Shown here: piece by piece, positions 53,755 through 64,000 of the stretch | How the letters are laid out: each line of letters begins with the position of its first letter | Numbering within the stretch: the first letter of the stretch is position 1 | From: Rhabditoides inermis | Taxonomy: Eukaryota > Nematoda > Chromadorea > Rhabditida > Rhabditidae | DNA length: 64,000 nt | NCBI GenBank assembly: GCA_963966185.1 | Contig: CAWZYM010000258.1 | Coordinates: 1-64,000, forward strand | Direction: 5' to 3' | Made by a program: the position numbers and the translations under genes | The notes under the pieces: generated by a model | Databases searched by the model: none | What the model was told of the DNA's origin: nothing | What the model saw: only the letters and a program-made list of their open reading frames with translations

Positions 53755-54450
53755 AACATGTTCCATGAACCGGTAGTTGTCCAACTCATATCGACGAGAT
53801 GCGCACAGGGATCAACTTTCCAATTATTTTTTTTTCTTAAATTTCAATTCCCCTCATCTATATTTTCATGCCATGTTTTGGTATAGAGACCCGAATGAAC
53901 ATTTGTGTGACCCAAGCGGAATCCTGTGTTCTAATGTTCTAATATGCAAATATGCAAAGCACTGTATCTTCAGGGTTTCAACCTATGCAGTTAGATACAT
54001 AGCATTCGGTTAGCTGATTTCAGGCATACTTTGTTTGCGGCTGAAGATACTGTGCTAATACCCAAAAAATTAGTAAATGTGGTCGATGACGTCATCATTC
54101 TCTCTGATCTCGCCGCCCTCTCTGTCACGTTGCCCCGTTGAGAGCGCGCGCTCCGGTGCGCGCGTTTGGCGCGGAATTGTGGCGCGCGTATAAAGTAAAC
54201 ATAGAACATTCATATATATATATATATATATATTTCGAAACTACATAACTAAAGTCAGATTATAAAGATAATATGGTTAGAAAATTTTGAAATCACATAT
54301 ATTGATTGGGGTCCCTAGTTTTGGTAAGCGCGTCGGTAACGTAAAAAAGGTTCCTTCGCGTTTTTTTGGTTTGTTTCGTGTTTCTATGATTTATGACTCA
54401 AACAAAAAAACAAGAAAGGGGAGAACTGAGCGTCACCGTGCCTTTGAGAG
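53755..54450. mobile_element. Second, diverged and interrupted copy of the 383-bp MITE
   Basis: CTCATATCGACGAGATGCGC at 53,780 matches the middle of the 52.7-kb MITE. GTAAGCGCGTCGGTAACG... to GAGCGTCACCGTGCCTTTGA near 54,450 matches its right end. About 480 bp of unrelated sequence, including a TGACGTCA repeat and a short (TA)n, lies between the matching parts. Confidence 0.6.
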
Positions 54451-54489
54451 AGAACACAACTCGTAAACAACTACATTATCTATTTACAG

Positions 54490-54558
54490 TATTCGCGGAA
54501 TCACGAGAAATACACACGCGTCAAACACGTTGATTATTTCTGACAATTCGGCTGCGAG
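54490..54558 (-). pseudogene. sre: Orphan Sre exon fragment
   Basis: On the minus strand AAELSEIINVFDACVFLVIP corresponds to exon 4 of the Sre genes (AAELSDMINVLCTF in the 45.5-kb pseudogene, SVTVLINIFFAF in the intact gene). No neighbouring Sre exons were found, so it is a remnant of a former gene. Confidence 0.75.
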
Positions 54559-55232
54559 TAATTTGCGTATAACATACCAACTACGGAAGTCATCTAGAGA
54601 TTTGACAAAGTTTTGAAGTGAGTGGTTGTGAAAAGAACTAATTTGGTGGATAATGTTTGAATAATATGTTTGAGCACTGATACTTTTTCGTGAGTTTTGA
54701 TGTGAAAACCAGCAAACGAACGCTCGATAAACGAAATTAATGTTTCAGCAACAATACAATTATAAACAAAGATCTTTGTTTAGTTGAAAAGTACTGTAAA
54801 TAAATTTACTGTGGGTTAGTGTCAAGCTAACATCAAAGGCAGATGCTTCATATCTTACTCAGCAGTGGTTTCATACAGTTTTGCACAAATGTTTCATTGA
54901 CCACACGAGAAAAGAAAAAAATGCTCAGTGCGGTATCCTTATCGTTTCTCATCAGAGTTCACAGCAGATATTTTAACTTCATCTATGCCACGCATGGTGT
55001 AAAGTTGTGCAGCACCACCGACAGGCCTAGAACAAAGGAATCAAAGGAAAAGGCAGGAAATAGACGATCAGCTATTTTGTTGTTTCTCTGTGGTTTTGTT
55101 TATTTATATGTGATGTGTTTGTTTCAATATAGCCTGACACAATAAAGTCTGTGAACCTTCAGGAATAGACCACCAGGTACCGGGTCTTCAAAAATGACCG
55201 AACAACAACTGTCAATAGAGGGTCACAACACA

Positions 55233-55270
55233 CTAGCGCTTCGGCGCGCTGTCGCGCGCCTTCGCACTAG
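55233..55270. repeat. CTAG-bounded GC-rich hairpin, copy 2
   Basis: CTAGCGCTTCGGCGCGC, loop TGTC, GCGCGCCTTCGCACTAG: an imperfect 17-bp stem with CTAG at both ends. The sequence before it differs from that before the other copies. Confidence 0.8.
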
Positions 55271-55365
55271 TTTATAGAAGAATAGAAAATAGTTTAGATA
55301 AATAATTGGATGGTAAACTACGCTCTCAACACGAAAAAAATTCTCTCTTTTTTAACGCAAAGGTA

Positions 55366-57304
55366 ACAACAACATTCTAGACACAGTTCCATGCATTCTT
55401 CTGTCTACTCTCACGTCTCTGCGTCGATCACATCACTTTTCTAGAAACAGTTTTATGCTCTCTTCTGTCTACTCTCACGTCTCTGCATCGACCACATCAC
55501 TGTTTTAGAAACCGTTGTATGCTCTCGTTTGTTTACTCTCACGTCTCTGCATCGATCACAACACTTTTCTAAAAACAGTTCTATGCTCTCTTCTGTCTAC
55601 TCCTTACGTCTCTGCATCGACCACTTCACTTTTTCTAGAAACAGTTCTATGCTTTTTTCTGTCTACTCTCACATCTCCGCATCGATCACACTACTTTTCT
55701 AGAAACAGTTCTATGCTCTTTTCTGTCTACTCTCACGTCTTCGCGGCGGTGTGACCATTTGCTAGATACAGTACTATTATCTCTGTTGCCGACTCTCACT
55801 CTCAAATTGTACATTGCTCTCACATTCTGATTTTTGTGGCTAGAATAAGCAAGTATTACATCAAATATTGTTTGCGTTTGAGAACGAAGAAGCGGCGTAG
55901 CAATTTGTGTATAAAAAATTGTGAATCAACATCAATTACAGAACTCATTCATTATTCAATCACAGTCTTCGTAACTTGGATTGAGTCTTGCACTTGATGC
56001 TCACCTCACCTCACTTTCATGCTTTACTGAACTGCTCCAAAGACAAAGCGTTTTTCAGTAATAACGAGATCATAACAGTCTCGATAAAACAATGTTCTTT
56101 TAACAAAACGAAAAAAAAAGTCTACAATGCAGTGACCTTTTCATGCGACGGCTGACAGAAAGCACGCCGGCTGGCACGTCCCTCGCATAATCTGCGCTTG
56201 CTGTAGAAGTAGTATGAAAAAGGATGACAATGAAAGTTTTTTGCTACAACACTATCTACCCGATCAGTCACTGTTTCCAATCCATATTTATATAATATAC
56301 ATACAATCCATACAATGACCTCGTTGCCACGGCTGAGAGAAAATACGCCGGGGGGCGCGCCCTAAGTGTTGTGCGCATGTTTGAAGTAGTTTGAAGTTTG
56401 TTTGATCTTCACAAACCATCATATACCTACTAAACTCGTCTTACAAAACTTTCGTCTTGCAAACAACTCTTCGTTTCGTTGAAGTTATACGTTGAAGGAA
56501 GGAAACTTGTCTTTTTCAACTGAATCAATCTATTAAAGAGACTATTTGCACGTGTTTCTATCAAACTAACGCACCACTATGTGGATATGGGTCAGTAACT
56601 GCGAATGCCAACTAATTGACATAGATCTGTTGACCTCGCGGCTGGTAGCGAGCAACCCGGAGGGCGCGACCCCAGCAAGTAGCGCGCGCTCAAAAATGAT
56701 CTAATATCATACAAAGATAAAGTCCGATCGATCTGAAACTTTGACAGAAGGGCTTTTTTGCCCATAAAAGCTTAAGTTTACAAATTGAACCCTCTATCTC
56801 GTCTGTACGAAAAGTCGATCATATTCGCTATATTTGGTGACTTTTCAAAAAAGGAAACCAATTTCTATAATCTATCATACGCAATCTTTCTTCTATTCAA
56901 TTTTTATAGAAATCGAAGATCATGAATTTTGGGTGCATTTTGGGTACATTCGCCTATTTGGGCATGAAGATGAGGTCACAGGCAGCTGGTATCGCGGCTA
57001 TCGACTTTTTCTAGGTCGATTCACCTACCCTCCAAATTTCGTTCTAATTGAAGTATTTTGAAAATTTTCTCCATAGTTAAGAGATTAGGTGATAACTATG
57101 ATCAGGAGATCGCTATTGACGAGATATTTGGAATTTTGCGTTCTCGGGTGTCAAAGAAACTTTCTAGAGAAAATTAGCAAATAGGGTATACTTTGAAAAG
57201 AGTTATCTCTCCGGAAAGAATGACGGACAGACACACACCATAGCAAATATTAGTCTCAATGGGGGACTAGCGCTCCGGCGCGCTGTCGCGCGCCTACGCA
57301 CTAG
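55366..57304. repeat. Interspersed repeat, copy B, with ~65-bp tandem units
   Basis: This copy begins with six or seven tandem units of about 65 bp (about 55,366-55,790) built on TTTTCTAGAAACAGTTCTATG and TCTACTCTCACGTCTCTGCATC. It then follows the body of copies A and C with more divergence. From 56,700 to the CTAG hairpin at 57,267-57,304 it is almost identical to copy C. At 56,772 it preserves the empty insertion site of the foldback element. Confidence 0.8.
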
Positions 57305-57388
57305 GTATACGAAAAAGAAATTAGAAGAATAGTTCGTCTTGCATGTTTGATAGTTGATTGCTCTTCAATGACTCTTGCGAAGTAACAT

Positions 57389-57558
57389 ATACTCTGCGCC
57401 AGAGCGATAGTTTTCGATCTACCTCGCTTGCAGTTCGAAATACGGTGCCATAACCGTCTGTCTCTCTTGTTTTGCGCGCTATTGCCAAGAGCTGACTCTC
57501 CGTCTTCCTCTGATCTACCCCACCGCGCGCAACTTATTGCGAGCATAGAACTATACAC
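57389..57558. repeat. 165-bp interspersed repeat, copy 2
   Basis: This copy is nearly identical to 26,988-27,155, in the same orientation, starting at GCGCCAGAGCGATAG and ending at GAACTATACACG. It lies between repeat copies B and C. Confidence 0.85.
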
Positions 57559-57739
57559 GCAAGGGTTGTAGTTGAAGTGTTCAAGTTCTTTGTATTTTGT
57601 ATATGTAGCTTAATTTTTTGTCTTTTCTAACTATCTCTCCTACTTCTTTTTCACCTATTTTATGTTTCACAGATGTACACCGCCCCATCTCTTTCTCCTC
57701 TACACTGTTCTGTCTACTTTCCATCCTATCTCCTTCCTC

Positions 57740-57747
57740 CTCCCCCC

Positions 57748-57792
<45 letters not shown>

Positions 57793-57900
57793 CTCTCTCT
57801 CTCCCCTCGACACAGTTCTACTTTCCCCTATCTCTCCTCTCTCTCTTCTCCCTCTACCACTGTCTCCCTATCTCTTTCTCTCTTTCTCTTTCTCTCTCAC
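57740..57900. repeat. CT-rich low-complexity tract
   Basis: (CT)n with C-rich interruptions, responsible for serine/leucine-rich false reading frames. Further CT tracts inside repeat copy C lie at 58,350-58,400 and 58,560-58,610. Confidence 0.9.
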
Positions 57901-57903
57901 TCA

Positions 57904-58352
57904 GTATTATGTTCTCTAGAAACAGTATTATATTCTCTATTGTCTACTGTCAACTTTCTAGAGACAATAATAATACTATGCTCTTGTTTGTCTACTGCAT
58001 CTTTTTCTTTCAATGTGACAAAAACTTTCTAGAGACATTACTATGTTTTCTTCTGTCTACTTCCACCTTTCGTCACCTCTTCCACTCTTACTTTCACATC
58101 TGCAGTAATCACTATCACTGCGACTTTCGAAAGACAGTTATGTCTACTCTCCCTTCTCTCTCCTCTTTTCTCTCTCCTACCTTCTCTCTCTCCCCATCTT
58201 TCTCTCTCTTGTCTATTCTCACGTCTCCGCATCGGTGACAACAATTTTCTAGAGACAGTACTATGGCACCTTCTGTCTACTCTTCTACTCTCACGTCTGC
58301 AGCAGTCACTGCGACTATGGAGAGACAGTTATGCCTATTCTCCCTCCTTTCT

Positions 58353-58403
<51 letters not shown>

Positions 58404-59999
58404 CCAATCTCACGTCTTCGCAAGCGGTGACAACAACATTCTAGAAAAAGTACTATGTTACCTTCTGTCTACTCTTCTACTCTCACGTCTGCAGCAGTCA
58501 CTGCGACTTTCGAGAGACAGTTATGCCTACTCTCTTTCTTCCCTCCTTCTCCTCCCTCCTCTCTCTCTCTTTCTCCCTCTCTCTCTCTCTCTCTCTCTGT
58601 CTGTCTTTCTCTTGTCTATTCTCACGTCTCTGCATCGGTGACAACAACTTTCTAGAGACAGTACTATGGCACCTTCTGTCTACTCTTCTATTCTCACATC
58701 TGCAGTAGTCACTGCAACTTTCGAGAGACAGTTATGTAAAAACTTTTTTAACCAGAAAGTACTACTCTCTTCTCTACTGTCTTCTTTTCATACTCTCTAC
58801 TCTCTCACGTTCTAAAAATATAATTTGACCGCCTGTGCTTGCCAAATGACATGTAAGGTGAACTCGATTCTCACCTCACCTCACTTCCACTCGACACTGT
58901 ACTGCATCGAAAAGCGGAATTTCAGGCTGAATATGTACAAGAGTACAGGTAATAAACTCAAAACTTACTTTCAACTGAAAAATATACAGTACACAGTTCT
59001 ATATTACGTCTACAATGACTGCGAGAAAAGAAGCCGGCTGGCGCGCCCTAACACGTTGTGCGCACGTGTGAAGGAGTTTGAAACAGTTTGAGGTTGATTT
59101 GATCGTTAGAAAACACTATCTATTGACGTCTAGAAACATTTTACTTAACTTTCAACCTTCAACGTTTCGTTTTGTCAAAGTTATTCGTTGAAGATAGAAA
59201 TTTTGTCTTTTTCCACTGACTCAATTCATTCTTGTTATATTTAGACATATTCCTATCAAAAAAAGACACAACTGAGTGGATATGGGTCAGTGATTTCGAA
59301 TGCCAACTATTCGATATCGATCATTTGACCTGGCGGCTGGCAGCGAGCAATCCGGTGGGCGCGAGCCCAGCAAGTAACGCGCGCTCAGAAAATGTCTAAT
59401 ACTGTATGAAGACAAAGTCCGATCGATCTGAAACTTTGACAGAAGGGCTTTTTTGCCCATAAAAGCTTAAGTTTACAAATTGGACCCTCTATCTCGTCTG
59501 TACGAAAAGTCGATCATATTCGCCATATTTGGTGACTTTTCAAAAAAGGAAACCAGTTTCTATAATCTATTATACGTAATCTTTCTTCTATTCAATTTTT
59601 ATAGAAATCGAAGATCATGAATTTTGGGTGCATTTTGGGTACATTCGCCTATTTGGGCATGAAGATGAGGTCACAGGCAGCTGGTATCGCGGCTATCGAC
59701 TTTTTCTAGGTCGATTCACCTACCCTCCAAATTTCGTTCTAATTGAAGTATTTTGAAATTTTTCTCCATAGTTAAGAGATTAGGTGATAACTATGATCAG
59801 GAGATCGCTATTGACGAGATATTTAGAATTTTGCGTTCTCGGGTGTCAAAGAAACTTTCTAGAGAAAATTAGCAAATAGGGTATACTTTGAAAAGAGTTA
59901 TCTCTCCGGAAAGAATGACGGACAGACACACACCATAGCAAATATTAGTCTCAATGGGGGACTAGCGCTCCGGCGCGCTGACGCGCGCCTCCGCGCTAG
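57904..59999. repeat. Interspersed repeat, copy C (uninterrupted)
   Basis: This is the most complete copy. CT-rich units with TTTCTAGAGACAGTACTATG run from 57,910 to 58,740. The AT-rich body includes the empty foldback site at 59,465, then the seed ATGACGGACAGACACACACC and the CTAG hairpin at 59,962-59,999. It shows what copy A looked like before the foldback insertion and the GACA expansion. Confidence 0.85.
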
Positions 60000-60404
60000 A
60001 TCATGAAAATAAGAAGAATAGAATAGAAACTCATAGAATAGAATAGAAACTCAAGTTTTTGTTATGATCAATAATACTGTGTTTTTTATTTTACAATTTT
60101 ATAACATTTTGAGTGAAACTGGTTATTAAAGTAGAGAAGATTAGTCGATTGATGTATTGATTGCACTGATAATGTGGTCTAGAGGCGATGCAATAATAAT
60201 AATACCTGGTCTGCAAGTGCTTTGGTTAGCTGCCGCGTACCTCTGTTGTACAAGTCAGTAGACCTATGTATATTTTTGAATTTGAATGTCCTCGCGCATA
60301 CAGAAAGAGAACCCGCACGGTGCCGCGCGCTCCCGCTATCAATATCTATGAATACATAGATCAATGATAATCATTATACATTTTTTTCTGAACTATACTT
60401 ACTT

Positions 60405-60432
60405 TTGCCTATGAAAACTCTCTCTCTCATCT

Positions 60433-60467
<35 letters not shown>

Positions 60468-60690
60468 CTTCCTCTCTCTCTTTCTCTGCTCTCTCTCTCT
60501 CTCTTTTCTCTTTCTTTCTCTCTCTTTCTCCTCGTATTTCTTTTAGTTATAATGCTACGAAAACAGAGAGCTTTGCTACTGCAACCTCTCGCCCTCTTTT
60601 ATTCTCGCATTCTCTCTCTCTCTTTCTCTCTCTGTCTCTCTCTATCTCTCCCTTCCCTTTTTTATCTAACTCTTCCTTTTTTCCCTCTTC
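60405..60690. repeat. CT-rich low-complexity region
   Basis: Two CT-rich stretches flank a short normal sequence. The 97-codon plus frame across it is serine/leucine-rich low complexity and is not taken as a gene. Confidence 0.8.
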
Positions 60691-60759
60691 CTCAGTAAAA
60701 CTTTTGCTTGGACATGGAGCTTTCGCTGCCGGACAGCGAGATTTTGATGTTTTTTTAAC

Positions 60760-61935
60760 CGGATACTGAAAGCAAAATTGAGGACGTGGACTACAGCCGA
60801 GGACGTAAACTCAACTATCTGCAAAGTTTCATACAAATTGGTTTAGTATGAATCAAGTCATGAACGCGGAACTAATCAAAATCGCAAAAGAAATGCGAGG
60901 GCGCGCGCATCTTTTGATAATTGGACAATATGTTCCTCACACCGTAACCAATAACGCTGAATTTTGCAGGTACGCTCTTTTTGTTGAAACTATTTGTTGA
61001 ACGTATTTACGGAAAATGAAGCTAAGATGTTTCTTAGATGAGACACGTTCGCTGCGATCAGCAACAAAATCGAATACTTTCGTCGTTTTTCTTCGAATTA
61101 TAGGCAATGAGTGTAATTGGAGAGTAATCACGAAGTGGACTGCGTCCTGAAGTAATATGTAAACTTTCTGAAAAACATCACGCAAATCGGTCAAGTAAAA
61201 ACGGAGATATGCCCGTGGACACACAAGAAAAGGTGCAAAAGTGTCTATTTTTGGTGGTTTTCGACCATAAATAGAGGTAATGAAAGCAAAATTGAGAACT
61301 GTCACAAAGTGTACTGCATCAGAAGACGTAAACTCAACTATCTTATGAGTTTCATGCAAACTGGTTCTGTATGAATCGAGTTATGACCGCGGAAATACTA
61401 AAAATCGCAAAAGTGAGGCGAGAGCGCGCGCGCGGCTCTTGCTAATTTGGCTATATTTGCCTTACAACGTAACCAATGATGATGAAACTTGCAGGTTAGT
61501 GACAGAACTATTTGTTGAAAGTAATTACAGAACAAGAAGCGAAACTGTTTCTTAGGTGAGAAGCTTTTGCAGCGGACAGCACCAAAATCGGCGAATTTTG
61601 AGGTTTTTCTACCAAATATAGGCAATGAGTGTAATTGGAGAGTATACACAAAGTGGACTGCATCCTGAAGTACTATGTAAACTTTTCGCAAAGTTTGACG
61701 CAAATCGGTTCGGTAGAAACGGAGTTATGCCCGCGGACACACAAGAAAAAGTGCAAAAGTGACCATTTTTGGTGGTTTTTTGACCAAATATGGACGTAGA
61801 GGAGGAGTTGAGAGGTGCCTGAATTTTGTCGTCGTCCTTGCAAAAGAATACAACTTTCTACCAAGTTTAATGTGAATCGGTTGAATTTGAAGCTAGTTAT
61901 GACTCTGGAATGACGGACAGAGACAATAGGACATT
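60760..61935. repeat. Two tandem copies of a ~518-bp unit
   Basis: Unit 1 (about 60,764-61,281) and unit 2 (about 61,282-61,800) share GAAAGCAAAATTGAG..., GACGTAAACTCAACTATCT, GAGTGTAATTGGAGAGTA and GTGGACACACAAGAAAA-type words in the same order. Both carry AAATCGGT..GTA.AAACGGAG.TATG motifs. The tail at 61,911 (ATGACGGACAGAGACAATAG) resembles the tail of repeat copies B and C. The similar minus-strand open frames (VHFV.TLQLHSLPI) only reflect this duplication. Confidence 0.82.
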
Positions 61936-61954
61936 TTAGTAGAAAAGGCGATAT

Positions 61955-63531
61955 TTACTCTTCCCACATCTTGTTCAAGTGTGCAAAGTATAGGTTGAAC
62001 TCTTCGCGTGCCTTGTGGCAGTCTTGCGCGACGTGGGGCGACGACGACGGGGTCAAATAGAATGTGGTTACGACGCGCGAAGACTTCGAGAAGCACAGCG
62101 TCTTCGAGTAGAAGAACTGCTTGTACTGTTGGACCAGAAGGAGCTTCGACGATAGGAAGATCATACAGCTGAAAAAGTGTGAACATTGAAGCATTAAAAT
62201 TGAATGAATAGAAAGTGAGATGAGTGGTTTCCGTAACTTTACATGCACTTTGACCGCTAGTTTCATTCCTGGAAACCTTTTTTCGGAACGTGTGAGGAGG
62301 CGGACTCACGCGGGCGCGGTCATCTCGGCTGCGGCGGACATGAGCTGCAGTCGGATGTCGTGGTTGGAGGGCAGCAGACTGCGCAACGCCAGCACGCTGA
62401 AGTGCATCAGCAGAAGGGCCGCCGCCGGAAAAAACAGCGTCGAGAAGAGCTGCAATGGCACAACATATCGCCAATTTTTATGAAGAAGACACGTATGAAA
62501 AACGGTGAAGAAGAGTCACGGTAAACTAGAAGAAGCAAAGTTTGAGTTTCAATTCACTCACGATGATCACCCGTTTGTTTTCCTCGAGCTGAAATCGATA
62601 GCTGAGTGAATACTTGCTGTGTGCTTTCAAGCACATTACTTCCGCCAACTGCCGCTCATTTCTTTGGCGTAGGCGAATGAAAAGCTGCAAAGAGTAAAAT
62701 GTGGCGGCATATGTATCACAGTGCTGTCGAACACTGTACATACTTTTGTACATGAATGCGCGTACAGTATTATCTATTACTGTAACTAAAAAAAACAAGA
62801 AATGTTGACTCACGAACGCTGAAATGCAAATTGTAGGAAACGCGAAGAAAATGTTTATTAGAACCGTGACGGAGGCTGAAAATGCATGTTGTTGGTAACC
62901 GTTTGCAGTCGTCAGTATTCACTGAATGCTGATACGAGCATATGTATGGTGGAATAGAGTGTTGAGAAGGCAATGAGATTCGATGATATGTATATGCGCT
63001 TGTACTTCTCATAGTTTTCAACGTAATGTGTAGCAAAGGACCGCTCAATGAACGTTGTCAACACTTCCAGCGCGACGAAGTTCAGATAGAAGTAGCGGTA
63101 TAATGTGATGTACATTAAAGAATTTCCAAAATCTGAAACAACCAGTAACCAGTTTTTGCTAACCAACAAAAACTTTATCAACCATTTATCTGCAGAACTC
63201 CTAACTGAAACATTTTGCACAGCACGGACACAGAGCAATATAGTGTTCCATTTATAGGTATCATCAAAATGATTCGGACGAGGTTTTCATGTAGTACGCC
63301 CTGAATAATGTTACCATGAAACAAGTCCGCGATAAGTACCTTAACGTTTAGTAGAACGTAGATCACTATAACGTTACATAACATGGCAAAAGGTGTTGTG
63401 ATGATCTCGGTTGCATATATTATTCGAAAAATTCTTGCGTAGCCTGACGTCATCGCTGTCGAGTTGACGAGCATTGGAAGAGTCACTGAGATGTTTCTCC
63501 CAAACATGTACGCCTCAACGCTCCACAACAT
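61955..63531 (-). CDS. sre: Sre-family serpentine chemoreceptor, intact, seven exons
   Basis: A complete 352-residue Sre receptor in phase throughout. Exons in transcription order are 63531-63340, 63300-63183, 63132-62923, 62875-62814, 62684-62562, 62449-62310 and 62168-61955. It starts MLWSVEAYMFG. TM1 contains EIITTPFAMLCNVIVIYVLL, and loop 1 opens with LHENLVRI. TM3 ends IERSFATHYVENYE, the Sre counterpart of the ER..AT..YE motif. After TM5 come SKYSLSYRFQLEENKR, then LFSTLFFPAAALLLMHF (TM6), TM7 and the C-terminal YFAHLNKMWEE. The stop codon lies only about 20 bp from the tandem repeat, so its 3' UTR must be repeat-derived or very short. It is probably a sensory-neuron chemoreceptor with unknown ligand. 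Confidence 0.93.
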
Positions 63532-64000
63532 TCTAAATCAAGTAAAAGGAACTGTTTAAAAACAATTATCATTTGCGAGTTTCGTTTCTTTCACTGTTAT
63601 TTTTTTTTATCAATTGTGTCTAGGCAAAACGCAAAACAATGACCACACGAAAAAATCAGCTACACACGCGAATGAAAACTGTAGGAATCTGAACAACATT
63701 GAACGTCAAAAATATGAAAAACAAAAAATGCAATATTATATCTATGCAATAATATATTTATGTGGTTTACTCATATACATATGTGTTCATATAAAAATAC
63801 ATATAATATATAAATGGTGTACAATATGCATTCGACTAACAATATGTATACTTTCACGATTACTGGCGACAGAGATCACTCGTAGTTCACAAGGCAAGGA
63901 AATGACGGACGCACGTAAAACACTAATTACTATTGGACCTACTGTAAAGCGAGGTATGTGTATAGAATAGAAGAGTGTGTGTTCAGAATCAGCTGCTGGA
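63532..64000. other. Upstream region of the intact Sre gene
   Basis: AT-rich sequence with TATAYA-rich words at 63,730-63,840. It should include the Sre promoter. The 118-codon plus frame (63,614-63,970) is composed of AT-rich codons and matches nothing I recognise. Confidence 0.45.

Noticed and set aside
56834..57061. 75-codon frame conserved in three repeat copies as a transposon protein
   Set aside because: Copies differ mostly by replacement changes and the upstream part has stops in copies A and C.
60937..61703. Two similar minus-strand proteins (VHFV.TLQLHSLPI)
   Set aside because: Their similarity is explained by the 518-bp tandem DNA repeat. They lack start context and show no codon-level conservation.

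Overview
This is nuclear DNA from a nematode. Two chemoreceptor families found only in nematodes are present: Sre (one complete gene, one gene complete except for an uncertain 5' end, one pseudogene and one orphan exon) and an Srh/Sri-type receptor. There is also an EGF-plus-DEG/ENaC fusion of the kind called EGAS in Caenorhabditis elegans. Genes are split into many short, GC-richer exons with GTGAGT-like donors and TTNCAG-like acceptors. The genus cannot be told from this window.

Layout. 1-8.8 kb is repeat-rich: an interspersed repeat broken by a foldback element, a perfect (GACA)139 tract, a 104-bp minisatellite, a decayed RTE-type LINE and a small MITE. 10.2-16.3 kb (+) is a 12-exon Sre receptor. 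16.9-45.0 kb (-) is the gene-dense core, with three large membrane-protein genes in the same direction. In transcription order these are an EGAS-type channel subunit with about 17 EGF-like modules (45.0-35.1 kb), a five-span prominin (34.7-30.1 kb) and a Mesh-like NIDO/AMOP/vWD/sushi protein (29.2-16.9 kb). 45.5-47.8 kb (-) is an Sre pseudogene. 50.2-51.5 kb (+) is an Srh/Sri-like receptor with a reading-frame problem. 52.2-54.6 kb is a nest of MITEs with one orphan Sre exon. 55.2-60.0 kb holds two further copies of the repeat at the left edge. 60.7-61.9 kb is a 518-bp tandem duplication ending beside the stop codon of an intact seven-exon Sre gene (63.5-61.96 kb, -).

How the genes relate. 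Mesh (septate or smooth junction), prominin (apical membrane protrusions) and DEG/ENaC channels all act at epithelial or sensory-cell membranes, so the same-strand trio is notable. The egas-prominin gap of 363 bp is within the range of nematode operons, but co-transcription is only an inference. The Sre and Srh genes are G-protein-coupled chemoreceptor candidates in an ordinary birth-and-death cluster.

The most unusual content is non-coding. A transposon-like element in the left-hand repeat and one in the 52-54 kb nest each carry a tRNA-like Pol III promoter inside terminal inverted repeats. A CTAG-bounded GC-rich hairpin ends several repeat copies. Three GC-AG introns share the same extended GCGAGT donor. 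Many introns consist largely of (CT)n. Exon coordinates were derived by hand from splice signals, reading phase and family similarity; no alignment or transcript evidence was available.
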